From Aquila chrysaetos chrysaetos (taxonomy: Eukaryota > Chordata > Aves > Accipitriformes > Accipitridae): 64,000 nucleotides of DNA. Below the pieces are notes generated by a model. It saw only the letters and a list, made by a program, of their open reading frames with translations, was not told the origin of the DNA and ran no database searches. The first letter of the stretch is position 1; every line of letters starts with the position of its first letter. The stretch covers positions 81,227,538 through 81,291,537 of the forward strand of contig NC_044004.1 of NCBI RefSeq assembly GCF_900496995.4. The letters run 5' to 3'. The position numbers were made by a program, and so were the translations under genes. This document shows positions 9,118-21,116 of this stretch, in pieces.

Positions 9118-11894
9118 GTAAGTTTACTACTACTTCATCCTTCGCCTCACCGGCTTAAACGCCGTCCCTCTTGAAAAGAGCGCAGGGCGAACCTGGCCGG
9201 GTGCACCTCTGTTTTACCCTGTAGGCAGAGAGGTGCCTTTCCGAATCACTTAAAAACCTTGCACAAAACGGACTTTCTGATACGTTTGAAAGAGCGAAAT
9301 AAAAACTCGCGCTCTGTGAGCCAATAAGGATTCAGCACTGTGAGCTACCCCTGCAGAGTGCTGTAGTACATTTACATTTACTGCATTACTAACATACGTG
9401 CTAGTTGTCAAGTAACGTTGCTGTTACTGGGAAGCGATCCGCTTAGATTTTCTGTGCGATTTCAGAGTGACTTACAGGAGGAGTCTGTGTTGGGGAACTG
9501 AAAGCGTTACGTTTTCTCCAGTACATTCATTACAGCCGGCACACTGGATCACGGGTCTCGCTGAGCCTGGACTTAACGCGAGTTCTCGCTGAGGGTTATG
9601 TTGAATTTATGAGTTGATTCCCCAGTGTGTCACTTGTGGATCAGTGCAGGGAATCCAGACTCTCTTTCAGGATCCTCTGAGCTGCAGTATCGCTCTTGTC
9701 ATGATGCAGTTGCCCCTTGGCAGATGATTAGAAACTTTTCTCTTAAGCCGCTAAAATAGGTGCCTCACCAAAAGGGTAAAAGCAGCGTGTTGGTATTGTG
9801 TGCTTTGCTGTCTCTGGTAAATTGTGTTTTCTTGTGGTCTATTAAGGAAAGAACCAATTACCCAACCTAAGGGCCTTCTTTCGTGTGAAGGTTAATGAGG
9901 ATTAAGGGGGGGTGGGGTGGTATGCATGTAAACTGTAGGAACCGTTCCCAAATAACTCCGAGTGTGGACGCATTTGCTCTGGAACAAAACCGCCTTGTTT
10001 CTGTTTAGCTTAACTCACTTTGACAGGAACAGGGAACTCTTAAAAGAGCAAAACAAAATGAGAGGAAAAAAGTTACATAGTTTATTTTCTCCTTTCTGTA
10101 AGTATAAACAGGAACAAGGCAATGTTAATATTGCTGGTAAAAGAAACACATGTTTAAATAAAACAAGCAACTGGCCTGGTGTCTTGCATCTCCACATGGT
10201 AGGGCTGGAGATAATTCCTGCTCTCGGTCTAGTTCCCAGACTTGCTGGACCAGGGAGATTTGCGTGGAGAGCTGACACGTTATCTAGTGCAAGACTTCCC
10301 CACGCGGGTTTTTGGTTTGGGTTTCTTTTTTTTCTTTTCTTTTTCGTTTGTGTGGACTGTGTCTTAGAAGTTATTTTGAGACACCTACTCACTCATTCAC
10401 AAGAACATAGTTGCCCTGCGGCAACTGAGGTAGCAGCTTACAAGGGAAATGTGTATCAGGGTAGGGTTTAATGCATCTTGGTTGTCTTTAAAGCCATGCA
10501 GCAGTTGGAAGCAAGGACCTGCGCCAGCAGCATGTAGCCAGCCAGCTTTCTGAGGACGGTGGTTTGGGAACCAGTGCTTTACAAAGGGAATGTCGTGCTC
10601 CACAATAATGACTCATGCAGTGGCTGGAGGAATGGGACGACTGGGTTCCAGGGGAACCAGGGTGCTGCTTTGGCTCTTGGAGACTGCGGAGGTTGTCTAA
10701 ACACAAAAAAGAATAAAAGTAAAGTAAAGAATAACAGTAACTCAGTTTAACTATTTTAATCCTTCGTTAACTGTGGAGCAGTTTGTCTGTAAATACATAC
10801 TAATAGTAAAAGGTAGGCATGTTCGGAGGAACCCTGCTCTTTTCATCAGCTCGTCAGGCGGAAATGGTTCTGCAAATCTGCCTACTTTGGTTTTGGAACC
10901 TTTTCTAGGAAAAAAGAAATTTGCTTATACTTAGTTTTTATTTTCTTAGTCTCCTGGTCTAAAACCCTTAGAACATTTTTTTCATGTTGTTCTACTTTGG
11001 GAAAAAGGAGCAGCAGAGAGAAAGAGCTGCCTCGCATGACTGAGAAATAAGGGAGGGAATGGTGAAGGGTTAACAGGCTCAGCTAGAGTATTAGCAAGGC
11101 AGATTCAGAGGAGACTATTATCCATTCTGGCTGAAGATAAATGGTAGTGATAAATACTTTTAATGCTTTCTTAGTAGAGGCATCTTAATTAAAATGCCAG
11201 GACTCAGAAACTTCTAATCCAGAAGTGCTGTTATTTCTTGAATTCCAACATGTGTTAGTTCAAGGCTAAAAGCCTGCTCGTCCACTGAAGGATCACCTGG
11301 ATGCTCCATGCCTCCCAATACCCATACCATGCTTAACATGGTCCAGACATTACCTGATTGATCTATGAAAAACAGAGGGACTTGTGTAAACCAGACTCAT
11401 TAGGGAGCACTGACTCACGTTGCCAAGTGGAAGTTAGACTTCAGGCAAAGAGACTTCGAATGCTCCAAATTCTTCGTAGGTCTCCAGACAGTCCCTCTAA
11501 GGCTCATGCTAGTAAAGAGACCCTTCTTTTGGTAGCTGTCCTATGCTAGTGAATGAGCATGGGGAAGGAGGTTGGAAGTGACGTGTTAAAAGGAAGAGGT
11601 AGAATTAGCTCTTTTTTCCCCTTCGTGCCGTGCCGCAGCATAACAGCTGGTGAGCCTGTCTTTCTGCCCACTTCTACTTCCCTCTGTTTGCTTTCTCATG
11701 TCCTGTGCTTGAGGCTTTGGCCCACTTTCATTTCTTGCTTTCCGCCAGTATTACCTCTTTCCCCATTCACTCCATCAAAAGCTATTGCTTTTAGGCCAGT
11801 AGTAAGGCTGGCTTCCACAGCTTTTTATTTTGGGCTTTATTTATGGATGTGGGGAGGGGGTAGCAGCTGAGCTGAATCTTGGGAACAGAGAAGA

Positions 11895-12118
11895 AAAGTG
11901 TGAGCCAGCGGGCCGAGTGCCACATGTGATGTGCTCTCCCGGCCGGCTGCGCTGGGGCCAACGCGGGGAGGTAAGGGAGGCGGCTCTCGCTCGGGAAGCG
12001 GCTCAGCCCGTGCTCCGCAGCTGCACAACTGCGATCGCAGAAGTGACCTGGGCGAGAGAGTTTGTTCTGCCTTGTGCTGCTCCTGGGACCGCTGCAGTTC
12101 CTGCCGGAGCTCCTACAG
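11895..12118. promoter_or_regulatory. Small intronic CpG-rich patch
   Basis: About 18 CpG dinucleotides occur in roughly 220 bp, far above the surrounding intron. The patch includes AACGCGGGGAG followed by GTAAGG (11969 onward), a plausible 5' splice site. It lies 2.8 kb into the ARSJ intron. An alternative promoter with first exon, or an enhancer, is possible; an exon starting here would lack the catalytic-cysteine exon. Confidence 0.4.
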
Positions 12119-12264
12119 CTGGACTGAAAATTTGATAATTGGTGGGATTTGGAGACTCATCCCTAGTGTTGCTTGGTGCCGGTTTGAGCAGGGCAGTGGC
12201 CTGCATGTACTCAAGAGGTTATTGACCTGCTGATAAATTGCGGAAAGACTGTAGGCATGTTTGA

Positions 12265-12300
12265 CTTTTCTTTTTTTTTTTTTTTTTTCCTCTTTCTCCC
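12265..12300. repeat. Poly-T tract (T18 core)
   Basis: A T homopolymer of 18 (12271-12288) within a pyrimidine-rich stretch in the intron. No retroposed sequence is recognisable next to it. Confidence 0.9.
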
Positions 12301-13861
12301 AAAGGATGTGAGTGAGCGTAAGTCGTCCTCCGGACCTTTTGTATTGCATGATACAGTATTTTTTGTTGTTTTCTCCTTGAAAGTAATAGGCATGCCTCAG
12401 TGAACTGAATAATTTGAGCAGAATAGCTCAGGATACCTAGCTTTAAGCTAGCGCTGAGGTGAAACCTATCTTAAACAGGCACTGAGTTAGGTGAGAGGGA
12501 ATTTGTGTGGGTGCGTACATCAGCCATGCTGGAGCATCCTTAAGATACAGAGAGACGTGGATGTCGTACAGAACACAGCTAAACTAAAAGACTACTTTTT
12601 AACTCATCTCTGAAAGAAATGAAAAATAAACACATTTCTGTTGTTTATGTTCCTGTAATTTACATAGAAGAACATAAAAAATAGTGGCTCAGACTTCAAT
12701 CTTCAAGTTCTCCGCCCTAGGAAAAGAGGTTAAGAAAACACAGGGATACTCAGCCTGCGCCCAGCAGCCGGCTGGCCAAGCACTTACTGAGTTAGCTGCT
12801 GTATCTGTGTGCTTAATAGCCTTGGCGATTTTTCATTGCCTGAATAGTCTTGTAGACCAGTTTGGTAGTACGGTTTAAGAAGATCTTGATTTATGGAACA
12901 ATACAGGTCACGTAACGTACTAAGAAAATCTAAGATTATTTGTGTGTCAAGTTTTCTGCATGTGCGTGTATGAGAGTGGATTGACATGAGGTAGAGAGTA
13001 TAAGATTGATTTGTTATGGTCACATGTGGTATTGCTTATTTAAATAATTTGTTAAGTTACATTATCATGAAGAGTCGCCTCTTTTCTAAATGAAGAATTA
13101 TTGAAGTATACTCAGTGTGTGGACAGTTTTCCAGAGTTTTTTTTAAGAAATTTTGAAAGCTTATGACCAAAAGGAGGAGTATTCCTTTGAGCTGGTGAGA
13201 CAAAAAGACTACATAAGCTTAGGTGAACATCTATTGGGGTAGCTGACCCAATTCTATAGAGGGTATTACGTAGTGTAGTTGTATTTGCTGGAGCAATACT
13301 TAATTTAGCAAAGGAATTTGAGAAATAAGCCTGACTGATAAGAAAAGAAGGAATCTAGACATTATATGCCATAAGTTGTTTTGGCATTATGTAGGCAGCA
13401 GACAACTACTTCCTCTTCCAGGCTCCCAGTTTTCTGCTGACCATCAGACTTGTAACCTTAGGACCATTATGTGCACTGGAATCCCTTTGGGCCACAGGAA
13501 GGTTCCTGACCTACGCAAGAGTAGGGATCTCTGTTTGTAGAAACCGATGCACAGCTAGGGTTGCAGATCACTAAGGAATCTGAACTCCCTTTTACAGTGA
13601 ACACTTATGAATCATGGAAGCCCTACACTAATGTCAAGAATGAGCTTTGCATGATGGATGGAATGTGGAGATGGAAGATTTTGAGAAATGTTGAAGGTCT
13701 GGGGAAATAAATCCTTTTTTTCCCTGGGATAAAATGAAATATTGAGAATTTGCTCACCCAAAGCAGACGGAAATACATTGTATAATCAGTAAGCGTAATC
13801 AAAGTGTTATTTTAATATAAATAACTATATCTGTTATCTAATTCTAGAAATATTACACATT

Positions 13862-13895
13862 TATAAATATATATAGCTATATATAGCTAGTTAGT
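13862..13895. repeat. AT-rich simple tract (TATATAGC)n
   Basis: Imperfect TATATAGC units with internal palindromes in the intron. Confidence 0.75.
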
Positions 13896-14799
13896 ATGTG
13901 TTCTCTTGTAGGCATCCCTGTGTAGCAATACATAGTTCACCATTAAAAATGACACTGTATCAGCAAACTAAGAGTTATTTTGACAGAAATAGAATAGAGG
14001 AAAGCTAAAGTACTTTGAATTGAAAGCAGTGCAGCTGACTTGCAATCAGACAGAAATACTGTATTCTGGGGGTTCAGACTTCTTGGTAAGCCTTCTCTTT
14101 CCCTGCCTCCTGGGTGCACAATGGTCCAAACTGCAGTTTCAGCAGTTTGGCCGCTCTAAGAACGATCCAGTCCAAAGGTGTGTGACTGGGAAGTTACCTT
14201 CTATGCTCTGAGTTGAAATGATGGGTCTCAGAGACTCGATGGGATCTCGGGCCCTTCTGTGCCCTGAGCAAACCACCAGTGCCCAACTGGTTTGGGAACT
14301 GTCAGGGAGGGGAAGGACTCTAGGGCAGGTACTCTCAGCCCTCCTCGCAGAGGGTGCACTTCAAAGGAGACGGGTGCCAGGCAGGCCCACGGCCACAGCA
14401 TGCTGACGCTGTCCCGTCACAGCAGCGTCAGTGGTCTCTACTTCGTGCGCTGGCCCCGCTGGCAGCCCACTCCCACCACCCCTCCTCCAAAGGACGGCAT
14501 GGTCTCTTGTGATGGAGAAAGGGAAGGACTCTGTACTCGCAGTCCGCCTCCCCACACGCACACATAGGCTTAAGACGAGGAATCGACTTGTGCGGAGAGA
14601 AATCTGGTGTTATAATGCGTGTTCAGAAGAAATCTATTATACCAGAGAATAAATACTGGGAAATGTATGTAACACCCCATTATATATATTCCCTATTTTG
14701 TAGTTAAGAAAATATGAAGGACTGCAGAATATCAGCTTTAAGTATTAAGAGATGGTCTGGTGCTTTATCTGCTCCGAAGTAAAGAGACTTGGCAGTCGT

Positions 14800-15685
14800 C
14801 GGTCCGGAGTTTTAATTCTGATCAGTGTTTCCATTAGGAACCTGGATGATGAAATTAAATGTTCTGATTAAATACGCCAGCATTGAGGGACCGTAGTGAT
14901 ATTGAAAATCATCTTGACAAATTAGAGAAATACTCTGAAGAAAAGGCAGAATTAAAGTCAGCAGTGATAAATAGAAGATACTATGCTGAAGCAGGAATAA
15001 CTTTACAAGCAGAGGTTGGTGAACAACTGCTTAGACAGCATTTCTTTAGAAAAGTAGCTGGAATGATAGTGAATCGTGCACTGAATATAAAGTCAACAGT
15101 GTCATGCTGTTACAAAAAAGGCAAACATCAAACCAGTTTGTATAAACAGGGGAGCCTAGGAGATACGTGAAGCAGCCCTTTTGCCCTACAGCTGGAGGAC
15201 TTGTGCCCAAACTTGGGCATCGCTCTCCAAGAGCGACGTGCATAATTGGATAGTGTCCAGATAAGGGTGATCACATATCTCAGGAAGATAACTGTGGAGA
15301 AAAGGTCAGAAGAAATGGAGTTGTTAGTCTAAAGAAGAGAAAAATGAGAAGGGACATGCTAACTCTTCGGTACTTTAAGAGCTATGCAAAGAGAAAGGGC
15401 ATAATGTGTTTTCAGTGCCATGGTGGATGGTACTAGAAATGAGGGGCTTTCCTGAGTAGAGGAAAAAACTTCAGGTTAGATAATAGGGAAAACTTCCTAA
15501 TGCTAAAGATTGTGAAACACTGGAATAGCTGGCTTTGGGAAATTGCTGAGTTTCTTCATTGGAAGTCATTAAGAACAGACAAGACAAATATGTCAGGAAT
15601 GACATAATGTAGTTGAATCTGTCTTGGGGAAAAGGGTTGAACTGGATGGCTTCTCTTCCAACTCGTATTCATCTGTGGCTCATTT
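14800..15685 (+). repeat. Old CR1 LINE copy, 3' portion, sense
   Basis: In order along the plus strand I recognise words typical of amniote CR1 elements: an AACCTGGATGATG-type segment, AGTCAACAGTGTCATGCTGTT followed by a lysine-rich stretch, GAGAAGGGACATG, a TAGGGAAAACTTCCTAATG segment, ACACTGGAATAGCTGG, and a terminal GGGTTGAACTGGATGGCTTCTCTTCCAACTC. This corresponds to the end of the reverse-transcriptase ORF and the 3' end. It is heavily diverged with broken frames. The 95-codon frame at 14883-15170 is a remnant of this element, not a gene. The left boundary is approximate. Confidence 0.75.
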
Positions 15686-15689
15686 GAAG

Positions 15690-18600
15690 TACATATTAAC
15701 TACAGAAGGCGTTCTAAAGGAGAATGCTCATAAAATGTTTTTAAACGCTAGAAATTATTTCAGCGTTCATTCTGAGAGAAGATAGTCTGTGTGAAAGTTT
15801 CATTTCAGGTTTCTGCTAGAAATTCCTGTTTTCCATATCCTCATTTTCTCCAAAAATTTTCAAGATTTTTTCCCCCTAGGCCTTCATAACTCTTGTGGTA
15901 TGTAATTATTTATTTCTGCTGACTTCTTTCAGGACAATTTGTGGGACTGCTGCCAAACATGTTGAGGTATCTTTTTCCATGTTCTCGTTATGTCTTTCAC
16001 TTAGGATGACATTGTCCACATACATATATATATATGCAGCATACACAGAGAATGAATAAGTAATTAAATGCAAGGACTTCCTTTTCTTGTTTTGTTCTGC
16101 CTCTGTGCTCTCCTCTGTCTGTTCTGCAGAAAATTAGATCCAGGTACTGAATTGCTCTATGGTCTTAAGCTATGAAACGTCTGTTCATATCACCATAATT
16201 ACTAATGCAGGGTACAAAGGAGCATTTGGAGGAAAGAGTTGGAAAGGAAACTACATGCAAACAATAAAGATTAAAAAAAAATAACATGGAGGAAGTAGCA
16301 AAGTGTAGTACAGGTTGTGATAACTTTTCCTTGCATCACTTTCTGGTAACATTTAAGAATATTGTTTGATAGTTTAGGTCCACTGCATATAAGACAAACG
16401 TAGCGTTGTCTGACATACATGGCTAACTAGATAGTGGAAATGGATTAACTGTTTTTTTCATTGTCCGTTTTATACAAAGTGCAGTAAGTTAAAGGAACAC
16501 AGTTGGAAATAAATTTACAAACTCTGTGATTATAAATTATCAGTACTCTGAGGAGTTTAAGTTATAGAGACTTTTAGCCTGTGGTTTGGTTTTTTGTTTT
16601 TTGTTTAGCTGGAAAAGAGAAATTATATTCCATGGAAAAATTAGGCTTAAAATAATTAAGGAATTTTGCTCATTCAGCATTGTTCCTGATATGTTTGCTT
16701 TGTAATTGATGATGCATATTGCTGCCTATAACAATAACTTGAATGAGTGGTAGTGGTGAACTCCCATTATAACTCTCACTTTTCAATGTTACTCTTCCTT
16801 CATGAGACCCTTTAAGTGAATCAAGATGGGAAACTGAGATGGATGCCTGGAAATAAAACTGTGTAGTAAAAAGATGGGTTTTACTTTCATGTCAAAGGAT
16901 TTAGACCAGGATGATCAAGTTAGATGGCACTTAAAATTTGAACAAATTACATTCATGTTTTCATTAGAATACTTTACATTTCATAGAAAGATTTGCCAGA
17001 TTTATGAGCTAAAGGTCAGAAGAAGGGAAGTATCTGTCTACTTTCTTTTTGTCTTTGTGACACTTATGTCGGTGATAGTATCAGACCCAGGGGTTTGTTT
17101 TCATAATTGTGTGTATCTTAATTCTGGTTTTGAGTTTTTCAGCACTTCTGATTTTAAAACAATTTTGCGTTAGTTTTGTTGAATCGGGGCCTCTGCACGT
17201 GTTAATACAATATTGTTTTAGGGTAATGGAGATCTTTAAACTTATGAAATGTTTGCTCATTCTTGAATCCATTTAAAATGTGCCTTTTTTTTTTTTCTTT
17301 CCCCTGTTCCCATGATGTCTGCCTAGCAAAGCAGTCCTCACAGAATTGAGGACATTCTTATTGTAATATTTCATATCCTTAGAGTGATATTTCATTAATA
17401 TGTGCACAGGCGAATAAAAATCATAGTAAAATATGGTAAATTAAAAGTGTAAGCATTTATTTTGTATTACCACATGTCAAGAAAGATGGGTGGATGAAAA
17501 CTAAGCCATTAGATTTATGGAACTTGTGGTTATCTTTTGATTTTTTTTTTTCTTTTTGACGAAGTAATACAATAATCTATTTCAGATTTTGGGGAGTTAG
17601 ATTTTTTTTTTTCCCTTGTGTTGTAGTAATTGATGTGAATTGATTTTTACATGAAAATGTTATAATTTTTTGTGGAAGCTGGTGATTTCCATTAAAAATC
17701 TAAAACTTTAATGTTTCTTAATGGATACCATTTGACACATGTGAGCAATTGCCCCTTCAGCGCATGACACTTCATGCTGCTTTTTTCATGTTCTACTCCA
17801 GACTAGTACAGTTCCTTGTGGTGTAAGGAGCTAGCACTTTCTCATTAATTCCTATCTGTAAATCTTGGAGGTTTCCTATTTCGCCTGTATTTTTTGCCTT
17901 GTTTTGTATTGATTCATAGTCAGATTTTTCTATCCTGAGGTGAGTTTGCTTAGTTTTAGAATGTATGCTTAAGAACGAATGGGGTAATTTCACCAGCCTT
18001 AATTCATTAGATTAATATAAATAGTACAAGGTAAACGAAGATTGTGCCTGTGTGAGTGATCCTGTGTAGGATGTGTTTGCTTTCTTTTTATCAGTAGCCT
18101 TTTTGTAATAGCTGCCCAATTTATTAGTTTTCTTACTTAAAAGCCAGTAGATCTGGCTGGTGACCTCAGCTTGTCTCTGTAAATGCAAATTGGTAGGCTA
18201 AATGCAATATCAAGAGTTCAGAAAGAAATCAAGATAACACTAATGGGTAACAAATTTCAAATAGTAATATAAAAGATGTTTTAACCGTTGAGGTTTGACT
18301 AAAATACCTTTTGACTTTTTGTGGTTGGTGATGAAATTGAAAAATTTTAAATAGGGAACTTTATTGTACCTGCTGGCTCATAATAAGAAAGAAGTTAAAC
18401 GTGTTTCATGATTCTAGTTCAACTGCAATTGTAATACATTAATTAACTGTGTCAGCTATCACCTGCTTATTAATTCAGGCAGTTATCACCATATTATCAA
18501 GCTCGGAGTGGGGGGAGAACGTTGCTAGAGTTAGAAAACAAATCTGGGATAATGAAATACTTTTTAATGTGCTTCAAATACGAAATTATCTTCTCAAATG

Positions 18601-20205
18601 CATATGTGAAGAGACTATCTTAGATAATAAGCATTAAAGTAGATATTATTAATGTCGTAAGTATGCTGTGGCCTCAGAGCCTTTATTTTCAACCTAGGGG
18701 CAGAAAATCAATGTATAGGAACCTTGTATACCTTAATTTTCTTACACTTAAACACCCGATTAATAAAGACATTTGTGCCGTGACAGCTTTCTCACCGTCA
18801 TGGCACGTCGTATTTGTAGGTGGTTGGTTGTGATCCGCAGATGAACTGCATCTTGCACATGGGCTGGGGTGCAAATGGACGGGGGAAGGCTGCTGAACTA
18901 GTGGCACCAGCGAGGGTATGACCCCGGGGGGGTCCTCGCGCGCAGGGGAGGGGGGAACGTGAGAAAGAGCATGGAGCTAATCGTGGTTTACGTCTGAGGC
19001 ACCGGTGTCCATTCCCGTCCCATGTGTTGGAGGAAAAAGCAGTCCACTGCCTCCTTTAAAAGACATACAGTAAGTCATAGAAATGTATTTGGTTATTAAG
19101 ATTGGTAAGCATAAGTATGGAAGTGTTTATTCCAATATTTGGAAGCTTTAAATGATGCGAAAAACAGTGCAAAAGAAGGCCCCCACAAATCTTAACCTTG
19201 CTTAAAGTCACAATCCTCAGCAGATAACGTAGAATCAGGCCTAAACTCCCTCCCTCTGTCTCAGTTTGCTTATGACACAGTGAAAGACAGACTTTGCAAT
19301 GCATCTTGCTAGGTTATCAGTTTCCAGCTTCTGTTGTACACATTGCATGGTCTGATTTATCATTTTGTGCGTAGAGATCCACATGAGAAAGATATTTCAG
19401 AATACGATTTATTAATGATGTCAAGTTCTCTTCCTCTTAGGTGTTTGTTGTGTTATGGCACAGAGTGATGGCATACAGGCAGTTTTTGCGATGGACAGTG
19501 GAAAACCAGTTTCCTGTTGTTGAACATTCTATTTCTTCTAATAATGAAAAAGACCTGATATTTAGTACTAAAAGCAAAACAGCGTCCTTATTTTTTGATA
19601 TTTTAATCTGATTATGGAGGAATGCAGGGTTCTAACTAAATTGCTCTGTATTTTATTTTGCTTTTATTTTTACTTTTTGAAATATTAATTCAGCTTCTTG
19701 GAGTACATTTTAATTCCAATACATCCATTTATCAGAATATTAGCTGTTTTCTACATAAATATCTTGTGTCCATTTTCAGATTCCGTCCATCTTTCTCTTC
19801 ATTTATACATTTTTAACAGCTTCTTCCCTGATAGAGAATATTGTACCATATGAGACAACCTTATGCAATTTTTCTTAACATTTATAGAACATAAGTGGGT
19901 GCCAAGGTACTACTGTAGAGGCAATCTCTGTGATAATAAGCTCTCATAAGAAATGAGTTTCCTTCTGTTTTGAAGGAGAAAATTACAAATTTGAAGAAAG
20001 ATCACAATTTGAGGAAAATGTGAAGCTGGAGGGAGTGGAGGAAATTAGTCTTGGGGTAGGGGGAAGCAATGTAGTACCTTTAGACTAAATATACTCTAAT
20101 AGATATACTGTTACCTCACAAATTGTGCCTCTCTGAATTCAATAAACTTTTTCAAAGCAATACTTACCATCACATTTTATATACTTAGTTTTAGTTGTCA
20201 TGTAT
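15690..20205. other. Intron interval, no gene recognised
   Basis: AT-rich, unique-looking intron. It contains a short (AT)n at 16019-16036, several T-rich runs (17.3-17.6 kb) and a small CpG-containing patch at about 18.83-19.02 kb with CCCCGGGGGGG and CTCGCGCGC words. Nothing coding or RNA-like is recognised. Confidence 0.55.
16019..16036. repeat. (AT)n short microsatellite
   Basis: Alternating AT/TA units in the intron. Confidence 0.85.
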
Positions 20206-20211
20206 TATAGT

Positions 20212-20300
20212 TCATAGAATCATAGAAAACTGGGTTTGAGGGGACCTCTGGAGGTTGTCTAATTAGGCCTCCTGCCAACTTATATTACACAGCAGGGACA
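20212..20300 (-). repeat. CR1 LINE 3' end, antisense
   Basis: TTCATAGAATCATAGAAA is the reverse complement of the ATTCTATG octamer pair that ends CR1 elements. It is followed by GGGTTTGAGGGGACCTCTGG, then GTCTAATTAGGCCTCCTGCC, matching the avian CR1 3' end read antisense. The right boundary is uncertain. Confidence 0.85.
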
Positions 20301-20804
20301 CACTGACTTTATAAGCTCTCTTTTATTGTTTCCTGGAAATAAGAAAATATTGCAAAGTATTCAAGAAATTGGAGTCTAGACTGTTGTTATGGAATTCCCT
20401 AGCTTTACCAGGTTATCAGTTTTAGTAAATTTAAAAAAAACCTGTTTCATGAACTTTTTCATATTTCTGTTCATCTTTTAAAAATAGGTTTGTTGTTTCT
20501 TTCTTTTTAAAAGCCAACTGATGAAATTAGTTTAGTGAATTTGTTAATGACCACAGCATAATGGCAGCTCCTTCCTTAACTGTTCCATGGTCCTGTTTTC
20601 AAGAGACTTCGGAGAAAGCTATTCTGTTTGCTACATTTCTCTTAAAGAAGAGTTTTTTGACTTTTGTACTTACTTTACCACCATCATTTCAAATTCGTTC
20701 CGATTTGCAGTCTGCTTCTAGAATTGACTGTCCTGTAGGATGCTTTTCTTCAGTTTTCTCACCGCCTGATACACAAGGTGAGGCGTTGGGAGCTGGGTTT
20801 GTTA

Positions 20805-21116
20805 CTGTGCAGAAGGCAAGGATGAGGGGAATCTCATCCCTGTCTTCCACTACCTCCTGGGAGGAGCAGAGACGGCAGAAGCAGGTTCCTTCAGAGATGC
20901 GCAGGGAAAGGAAGAAAGGCAATGGGCACTGGTTGCATCAAGGCTAGATCAGGCTGCTCAGAGAGGTTGTGCCATTTCCATTCTTGGAGACATCTAAAGT
21001 CAACTGGAGAATGCCCTGAGCAACCTGGTTTAGCTCGGAATTAGCCCTGCTTTTGTAGGGGGTCTGACCAAACGACCTCCGCAAGTCGCTTCCGACTTAA
21101 ATTATTTTATGGTTCT
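20805..21116 (+). repeat. CR1 LINE 3' fragment, sense
   Basis: Typical CR1 phrases run in order: GGATGAGGGGAATCTCATCC, a CTACCTCCTGGGAGG segment, TTCCTTCAGAGATGCGCAGG, AGGCAATGGGCACTGGTTGC, CTGCTCAGAGAGGTTGTGCC, GCCCTGAGCAACCTGG, and a final GGGGGTCTGACCAAACGACC with a degraded ATTCTATG end (ATTTTATGGTTCT). Similarity to the consensus as I recall it is better here than in the other copies. Open frames at 20561-20947 overlap it and are not genes. Confidence 0.85.

Larger units (their letters stand above)
9240..14780. other. Intron interval, no gene recognised
   Basis: Mostly unique-looking AT-rich intron. It holds two perfect AP-1 words (10609-10615 and 11411-11417), the CpG-rich patch near 12 kb, a poly-T tract, an (AT)-rich tract at 13862-13895, and a moderately GC-rich segment with scattered CpGs at about 14.2-14.56 kb. 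Open frames here have no recognisable protein features. Confidence 0.6.

Noticed and set aside
14883-15170. 95-codon plus-strand frame that looks protein-like
   Set aside because: It lies inside an old CR1 element and its sequence follows the decayed CR1 ORF, not a host gene.
20561-20947. 128-codon plus-strand frame
   Set aside because: Its second half is CR1 sequence in sense orientation and the first half has no recognisable feature.
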